Under the pieces are notes generated by a model that was given only the letters and a program-made list of their open reading frames with translations, was not told the DNA's origin and made no database searches. Below are positions 59,331 to 64,000 of a stretch of 64,000 bases of DNA, piece after piece (the stretch's first letter is position 1; the number at the start of each line of letters is the position of its first letter). Source of the DNA: Streptomyces sp. D2-8 (GTDB taxonomy: Bacteria; Actinomycetota; Actinomycetes; Streptomycetales; Streptomycetaceae); contig NZ_JAAHBP010000009.1 of assembly GCF_023184515.1 (NCBI RefSeq), positions 124,001 to 188,000 on the forward strand, written 5' to 3'. Made by a program: the position numbers and the translations under genes.

Positions 59331-59729
59331 ATGACTGCACGATTCGATGCCATCGGCCTGGTCGTCTCCGACATGGCCGCCTCCGTCGCGTTCTACCGCC
59401 GGCTCGGGTTCGCCTTCCCGGACGGCGCCGAGAACCAGCCGCACACGGAGGCCGAACTGCCCGGCGGGCTAAGGCTGTTGCTCGACACCGAGGAGACGGT
59501 CCGCTCCTTCCTGCCCGAGTGGCAGCCGCCCGCGGGCGGGGGCCGGGCCTCGCTGGCCCTGCGGTGCGACGGGCCGGAGGAGGTGGACGCGCTGTACGGG
59601 GAGCTGGTCGGCTCCGGATACCACGGCGAGCTCAAGCCGTGGGACGCCTTCTGGGGGCAGCGGTACGCCATCCTGCACGACCCGGACGGCAACGGGGTGG
59701 ACCTGTTCGCCCCGCTAGGGGCCGAGTAG
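59331..59729 (+). CDS. VOC (glyoxalase/bleomycin-resistance fold) family protein
   Basis: 132 residues from ATG at 59331. It has two beta-alpha-beta-beta-beta units: ARFDAIGLVVSDMAASVAFY and RRLGFAF at the start, GDEV-like strands in the middle, and WGQRYAILHDPDGNGVDLFA at the end, the common closing motif of VOC enzymes. The family includes lyases, dioxygenases and drug-binding resistance proteins. The metal-site residues are only partly kept, so the function cannot be told. Its last 15 bases overlap the opposing AraC gene. Confidence 0.88.
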   Translation: MTARFDAIGLVVSDMAASVAFYRRLGFAFPDGAENQPHTEAELPGGLRLLLDTEETVRSFLPEWQPPAGGGRASLALRCDGPEEVDALYGELVGSGYHGELKPWDAFWGQRYAILHDPDGNGVDLFAPLGAE

Positions 59730-60398
59730 CTCCCCCAGCGGCAGGCCCGACAACTCCCTTACGTCACGGGCCAGATGGGCCTGGTCGGCGTAACCGGCCC
59801 GGGCGGCCGTCTCCGCGAAGGGCGCACCGGCCCGGGCCAGCGCGAGGGCGCGGTGCAGCCGCAGGATGCGGGCCAGGGTCTTGGGGCCGTAGCCGAAGGC
59901 GGACAGCGAGCGGCGGTGCAACTGGCGGGCGCCGATGCCGAGTTCGTCGGCGGTGACGGCGACCGGACGGCCCGCGTCGAGGGCGGTGACGACCTGCCGG
60001 AGCAGCGGGTCCGGGGGTTCGGCACCGGCCGCCTGCCGCAGCGCCAGGTCCTCCAGGCCGCTCGCCGGGTCGGGGGCCGCGTTCACACGGCCGGCCAGCC
60101 GCCGCACCCGCGAGGCCGGCCACAGGTCCGCGAGCTCGACGCGCCGGTCGCGCAACTCGTGCGCCGGCACGCCCAGGAGCGCCGGGGCCGTGCCCGGGTA
60201 GAAGCGGACCCCGGACCAGGGGCCGCTCACACCGTCCGGGAGGTACGCACGGGTGTCGGGCCCGGCGACCATCAGCCGCCCGTCGTGCCACAGCAGATCC
60301 ATGCACCCGTCGGGCAGGACCCGCCCCACCCCGGGCGCGGACGGGGTGCTCGTCCACACGACCGCCCCGGGCAGCCGCGACGCCCGCTCCACGTACAC
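59715..60398 (-). CDS. AraC family transcriptional regulator
   Basis: 227 residues from GTG at 60398. The N-terminal beta domain (VLPDGCMDLLWHDGRLMVAG, PDTRAYL) matches the short sensor domain of AraC proteins of the DUF6597 type; the C-terminal double HTH includes VTADELGIGARQLHRRSLSA and FGYGPKTLARILRLHRALAL, ending with ETAARAGYADQAHLARDVRE. It converges with the VOC gene and may regulate it. The effector is unknown. Confidence 0.88.
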   Translation of the reverse strand: MYVERASRLPGAVVWTSTPSAPGVGRVLPDGCMDLLWHDGRLMVAGPDTRAYLPDGVSGPWSGVRFYPGTAPALLGVPAHELRDRRVELADLWPASRVRRLAGRVNAAPDPASGLEDLALRQAAGAEPPDPLLRQVVTALDAGRPVAVTADELGIGARQLHRRSLSAFGYGPKTLARILRLHRALALARAGAPFAETAARAGYADQAHLARDVRELSGLPLGELLGP

Positions 60399-60468
60399 AC
60401 GGGCCAGGCTACGCCGCCGGAAGGACGCCGGGCCCGGCCGGGCCGTGGCACTGACGTCGCGCGTGCCG

Positions 60469-60525
60469 CTACGCCACCCGCCCCCGGTACTCCACCGGGC
60501 TCACCCCCGTACACCCGCTTGAACG
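60469..60525 (-). pseudogene. C-terminal remnant of a second AraC-type regulator
   Basis: The last residues RYAFKRVYG and, after a one-base frame change, VSPVEYRGRVA with a stop (TAG at 60469-60471) are the usual end of an AraC HTH domain. Nothing upstream belongs to it; the sequence passes directly into the truncated NmrA-like gene on the other strand. Confidence 0.55.
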
Positions 60526-60540
60526 CGTACCGGGAGCCGG

Positions 60541-61308
60541 GTGGCGCGGGCCGCGGAGGCGGCCGGGCTCACGGTGCGGGCGGCGTCGCGGGCGTCGGGC
60601 TTCGACTGGTGGGACGGCTCGACCTGGGCGGACACCCTGCGCGGCGCCGACGCGGCCTACCTCGCCCATCCCTCGGACGTCGGCGCCCCGGGCGCCGCCG
60701 AGGCGGTCGGTGCCCCGGCGCGGGAGGCGGCCGGGCTCGGGGTGCGGCGGTTGGTGCTGCTGTCCGCGCGGGGCGAGGACCAGGCGCTGCCGACCGAGGC
60801 GGCGCTGCACGCCTCGGGGGCGGAGTGGACGGTCGTACGGGCCGCCTGGTTCGCGCAGAACTTCAGCGAGGGCCCGCTGGTGGCGGAGCTGTGGGAGCGC
60901 GGGGAGCTGGTGTTCCCGGCGGGCGGGGTGCGGGAGCCGTTCCTACGTGCGGGACATCGCGGACGTGGTGGTGACCGCGCTGACGTCCGGCGAGCGGTAC
61001 GTGGGGCGGACCCTCACCCTCTCCGGGACGCGGCTGCTGACCTTCGGTGAGGCCGTCGCGGAGATCGCGGGGGCGGCGGGGCGCCCGCTGCGGTACGGGC
61101 GGTCTCGACGCGGGACTACGGAGCGGCGCTGGCCGGTTTCGGTGTGCCGCCCGGGGAGGTGGCGAGCATGACGGAGATCTTCGGCACCCTCCTCGACGGC
61201 CGCAACGCGCACCTCTCGGACGGTGTGCGGGAGGTCCTGGGCCGTGCGCCCCGGGATTTCGGCGACTTCGTGCGCGAGGAGGCCGCGGCCGGGAGCTGGA
61301 AGGGCTGA
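60541..61308 (+). pseudogene. NmrA-like NAD(P)-binding protein, N-terminally truncated with two frameshifts
   Basis: The sequence starts inside the Rossmann fold (ARAAEAAGLTVRAASRASGF, DWWDGSTWADTLRGADAAYL); the GxxGxxG nucleotide motif before it is missing. It continues with GVRRLVLLSARGEDQALPTE and WTVVRAAWFAQNFSEGPLVA. Near 60945 the frame changes (to YVRDIADVVVTALTSGERYV) and again near 61100 (to STRDYGAALAGFGVPPGEVA), ending REEAAAGSWKG. Whole relatives of about 280 residues are common next to AraC regulators, so one deletion probably removed the 5' ends of this gene and its divergent AraC partner together. Confidence 0.8.
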
Positions 61309-61320
61309 GACCGGCGCCCC

Positions 61321-62502
61321 TCACTTGTCCTCGGGCGGCTGCCCCTCCCCGTTGACCTGGGTGCTCTTCACATGGGCGTTCTTCACGTGAGCGTTCTTCA
61401 CATGGGTGCTCTTCACATGGGTGCGCAGGCGGGCCGACACGTCCTCCGGCGGCAGGAAGCGGGACCAGCGTTCCGGGAACTCGGAGGGCATGTCGGGGTC
61501 GGCCTCGCCCTCGGCGGTGGCGCGGGCGACGTACTCGGCGACCTGGGCCTGGCGCAGCCGCTCGTTGGCCTCGCGGGCCGCGGCCGTGGCGGCGGCCGGC
61601 CAGACCCGGTCGATGGCGGCGTTGACCGCGGCCCCGACGAGCACGGCGAACGCGGACACACCGATCCACAGCAGCACGGCGACGGGCGCGGCGAGGGAGC
61701 CGTAGATCGTGGGGCCCTCGACCGTGCTGGTCAGGTAGATCCGCAGCAGGAAGCTGCCGAGCACCCACATGCCGAGGGCGACCAGCGCGCCGGGCACGTC
61801 CTCGATCCAGGGGGAACGGACCGGGACGGACACGTGGTACAGCGTCGTCAGGAAGGCGATCGACAGGAGTATGACCACCGGCCAGTACAGGACCTGCACG
61901 AGCGTCGTCGACCACGGCACGATCCGCACCACCGCGTCCGGCCCGGCCACCATCAGCGGCAGCGCGACCGAGCCGATCAGCAGGGCCACGATGAACAGCA
62001 GGAAGGCCATCAGCCGGGTCTTGACGATGCCCCGGACGCCGTCGAGGCCGTACATCACGGTGATGGTGTCGATGAAGACGTTCACCGCGCGGGAGCCCGA
62101 CCAGAGGGCGAACAGGAAGCCGATGGAGATGACGTCGGGCCGGCCGCCCTTTATCACGTCGTGCAGGATCGGCTGGGCGATCTCGCGGACGCCCTGGTCG
62201 GACAGGACCGTGCGGGAGGCCTCCAGGAGGTTGGTCTGGAGGCTCTCGATGGTGTCGGCGCCGGTCCAGGCGTCGACGTAGCCGAGCAGTCCGATCATGC
62301 TCAGCAGCAGCGGCGGCACCGACAGCAGTGTGAAGAACGCGGCCTCTGCCGCGAGGCCCAGGATGCGGTACTCGACGCAGGAGTTGACGGTGTCCTTGAC
62401 CAACAGCCAGGCGGTCCTGCGCTTGGAGACGTTCCGGTAGAGGGCCCGCGCCCGGTGGAGGCGCCCGGAGGGCGTGTCGGGGGTTTCACTTGCTGGCTGC
62501 AC
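61321..62502 (-). CDS. YihY/BrkB family inner-membrane protein with a repetitive C-terminal tail
   Basis: 393 residues from GTG at 62502. Six membrane helices span about 45-300 (EAAFFTLLSVPPLLLSMIGL; FLFALWSGSRAVNVFIDTIT; RLMAFLLFIVALLIGSVALP; WPVVILLSIAFLTTLYHVSV; ALVALGMWVLGSFLLRIYLT; YGSLAAPVAVLLWIGVSAFA), the BrkB pattern. The family is widespread; a transport or envelope role is suspected but not settled. The cytoplasmic tail ends in HVKST, HVKNA, HVKNA, HVKST, from a 15-base tandem repeat. It is divergent from aidB. Confidence 0.88.
   Translation of the reverse strand: MQPASETPDTPSGRLHRARALYRNVSKRRTAWLLVKDTVNSCVEYRILGLAAEAAFFTLLSVPPLLLSMIGLLGYVDAWTGADTIESLQTNLLEASRTVLSDQGVREIAQPILHDVIKGGRPDVISIGFLFALWSGSRAVNVFIDTITVMYGLDGVRGIVKTRLMAFLLFIVALLIGSVALPLMVAGPDAVVRIVPWSTTLVQVLYWPVVILLSIAFLTTLYHVSVPVRSPWIEDVPGALVALGMWVLGSFLLRIYLTSTVEGPTIYGSLAAPVAVLLWIGVSAFAVLVGAAVNAAIDRVWPAAATAAAREANERLRQAQVAEYVARATAEGEADPDMPSEFPERWSRFLPPEDVSARLRTHVKSTHVKNAHVKNAHVKSTQVNGEGQPPEDK
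61361..61420 (-). repeat. 15-bp tandem repeat (four units) coding HVK-x-x in the BrkB tail
   Basis: Units at 61361, 61376, 61391 and 61406 differ at only a few positions (GYGYTCTTCACRTGR on the plus strand). They keep frame, giving four copies of the pentapeptide HVK(S/N)(T/A). Confidence 0.95.
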
Positions 62503-62612
62503 CCCCTAACGGTATCCGTCGTGCCCGGCCCCACTCACCCACAGGCCGGGTCTTCGCGGACCGGGCCGCCCACGCTGGTGACCAAGGTGCTACCGCGGGG
62601 TACGTTCGCAGC

Positions 62613-64000
62613 ATGGCAGGCAGCACCCACACCGTGACGAACCAGGTCCCGCCGCTGGTCGGGTACGACGTCTTCTCCGCCGACCGGGCCCTGGCCGCCG
62701 CGGTCGACCGGCATCTGGAACCGGAACTGCGCGACGAGGTCCTCGGCGAGCTGGCGGCACTCGGCCGGACCTCCGGCTCGGCCCAGGTGCAGGAATGGGG
62801 GAGGCTGGCCAACGAGAACCCGCCGCGGCTGCTCACCCACGACCGGTACGGCAACCGCGTCGACGAGGTCGAGTTCCACCCCTCCTGGCACCGGCTGCTC
62901 GGCAAGGGCGTCTCGGCCGGTCTGACGGCGGCCTGGGACCGCCCGGCCGGACATCTGCGGCGGGCCGCCGCGTTCCTGGTGTGGACGCAGGTCGAGGCCG
63001 GCAACGGCTGCCCGCTGTCCATGACGCACGCGGCGGTGCCGGCCCTGCGCACCGACCCGGACCTGGCCGCCGAGTGGGAGCCGCGGCTGACGTCCATGGT
63101 CTACGACCGTGAGCTGCGGCCCGCGCACCTCAAGGCCGGGGCGCTGTTCGGGATGGGCATGACGGAGAAGCAGGGCGGCAGCGACGTCCGGGCGAACACC
63201 ACGTCGGCGCGGCCCCTCGCCGAGGACGGGACGTACGAGCTGACCGGGCACAAGTGGTTCTGCTCGGCGCCCATGTCCGACGGCTTCCTGGTGCTGGCCC
63301 AGGCGCCGGGCGGGCTGACCTGCTTCCTGGTGCCGCGGGTGCTCCGGGACGGCACACGCAACGTGTTCCGGATCCAGCGGCTCAAGGACAAGCTCGGCAA
63401 CCGGTCGAACGCCTCCGCCGAGGTCGAGTTCGACGGGACCTGGGCGCGCCGGGTCGGCGAGGAGGGGCGCGGGGTGCGCACCATCATCGAGATGGTCGCG
63501 GCGACCAGGCTCGACTGCGTGCTCGGCTCGGCCGGGCTGATGCGGCAGGCCGTGGCCCAGGCGGTGCACCACTGCACGTACCGCGAGGCGTTCGGCGGGA
63601 AGCTCGTCGACAAGCCGCTGATGCGCAACGTCCTCGCCGACCTCGCACTCGAGTCGGAGGCGGCGACGACCCTGGCGCTGCGGCTCGCGGCGGCCTGTGA
63701 CGAGGGCGGCGAGCAGGAGCGGGCGCTGCTGCGGATCGCGGTGCCGGCCGCCAAGTACTGGGTGACCAAGCGGTGCCCGCCCGTTGCCGTGGAGGCGGCG
63801 GAGTGCCTCGGCGGCAACGGGTACGTGGAGGAGTCCGGCATGCCCCGGCTGGTGCGCGAGTCGCCGCTGAACTCGGTCTGGGAGGGTGCGGGCAACGTCC
63901 AGGCGCTGGACGTGCTGCGGGCGTTGCAGCGGGAGCCGGGCGCGCTGGACGCGTATCTGCGGGAGGTCGGGCAGGCGCGCGGTGCCGATCACCGCCTCGA
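62613..64000 (+). CDS. aidB: AidB-type acyl-CoA dehydrogenase family protein, 3' end cut by window edge
   Basis: From ATG at 62613 the frame stays open to base 64000, giving 462 codons without a stop, so the last part is missing. The N-terminus THTVTNQVPPLVGYDVFSAD is typical of AidB, as are the FHPSWHRLL region and GMGMTEKQGGSDVRANTTSA, the FAD-contacting part. VWEGAGNVQALDVLRALQR near the visible end is the conserved AidB C-terminal helix. AidB is a DNA-binding flavoprotein of the E. coli adaptive response to alkylation; its exact activity is debated. The Ada/AlkA-type gene at the left of the window could in principle share its response, but they are about 60 kb apart. Confidence 0.92.
   Translation, partial: MAGSTHTVTNQVPPLVGYDVFSADRALAAAVDRHLEPELRDEVLGELAALGRTSGSAQVQEWGRLANENPPRLLTHDRYGNRVDEVEFHPSWHRLLGKGVSAGLTAAWDRPAGHLRRAAAFLVWTQVEAGNGCPLSMTHAAVPALRTDPDLAAEWEPRLTSMVYDRELRPAHLKAGALFGMGMTEKQGGSDVRANTTSARPLAEDGTYELTGHKWFCSAPMSDGFLVLAQAPGGLTCFLVPRVLRDGTRNVFRIQRLKDKLGNRSNASAEVEFDGTWARRVGEEGRGVRTIIEMVAATRLDCVLGSAGLMRQAVAQAVHHCTYREAFGGKLVDKPLMRNVLADLALESEAATTLALRLAAACDEGGEQERALLRIAVPAAKYWVTKRCPPVAVEAAECLGGNGYVEESGMPRLVRESPLNSVWEGAGNVQALDVLRALQREPGALDAYLREVGQARGADHRL

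Overview
The window reads as Streptomyces (or close kin) chromosome. GC is very high, GTG and TTG starts are frequent, ANTAR/STAS, CBM2 and DUF456 genes are present, rare TTA codons occur in a few genes, and there are many secreted polysaccharide enzymes. Both ends cut genes: a PP2C-like phosphatase on the left and an AidB-type acyl-CoA dehydrogenase on the right.

Layout. 1-11.8 kb: housekeeping and metabolic genes (PP2C-like, DUF456, an ogt plus Ada/AlkA-type alkylation repair pair, rsgA behind a 22-codon ORF, a membrane CBM2 protein, a radical SAM protein with a CX8CX2C cluster motif, a 2-hydroxyacid dehydrogenase, alditol oxidase, a winged-helix regulator). 11.9-20.5 kb: a STAS-ANTAR protein, then a carbohydrate locus: ROK regulator, lipoprotein binding protein, two CUT1 permeases and a GH2 beta-galactosidase, closed by a strong hairpin. 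20.5-29 kb: a three-gene ABC exporter, an MFS remnant, a secreted EEP-jacalin enzyme, TetR plus phosphotransferase (two TTA codons), a SnoaL-like gene divergent from an XRE/MmyB-type regulator with a perfect palindrome between them, and a PEP-mutase/isocitrate-lyase family gene.

29.1-36.3 kb is the most coherent system: a DUF2264 protein, a rhamnogalacturonan acetylesterase-like GDSL enzyme, a PL4 rhamnogalacturonan lyase, a GH43-ricin protein and a GH43 arabinofuranosidase. Together they look like a depolymerisation locus for pectic rhamnogalacturonan I: backbone, acetyl groups, galactan and arabinan side chains. Related short operator-like motifs occur here, near the ROK/transport locus and before the LacI gene at 57.9 kb, so these loci may form one regulon (inference).

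36.5-48.8 kb is an accessory scar: a truncated repeat protein, orphan small genes, IS701 and IS5 remnants, an orphan PemK/MazF toxin, frameshifted GNAT and secreted genes, a monooxygenase tail, an MMPL transporter and an MprAB-like two-component pair. It ends at a 3' half of tRNA-Thr(CGU) abutting a truncated alpha/beta hydrolase, the expected look of an integrative-element att scar.

49.2-64 kb: a hypothetical zinc-ribbon protein, a secreted autotransporter-type beta-helix protein with a C-terminal membrane anchor, DinB, an APC permease, homocysteine S-methyltransferase, a carboxylesterase divergent from a LacI regulator, a VOC protein, an AraC regulator, several gene remnants (ThuA, AraC, NmrA), a BrkB-type membrane protein and AidB. 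AidB at the right end and ogt/Ada-AlkA at the left are all alkylation-response functions, but are about 60 kb apart.
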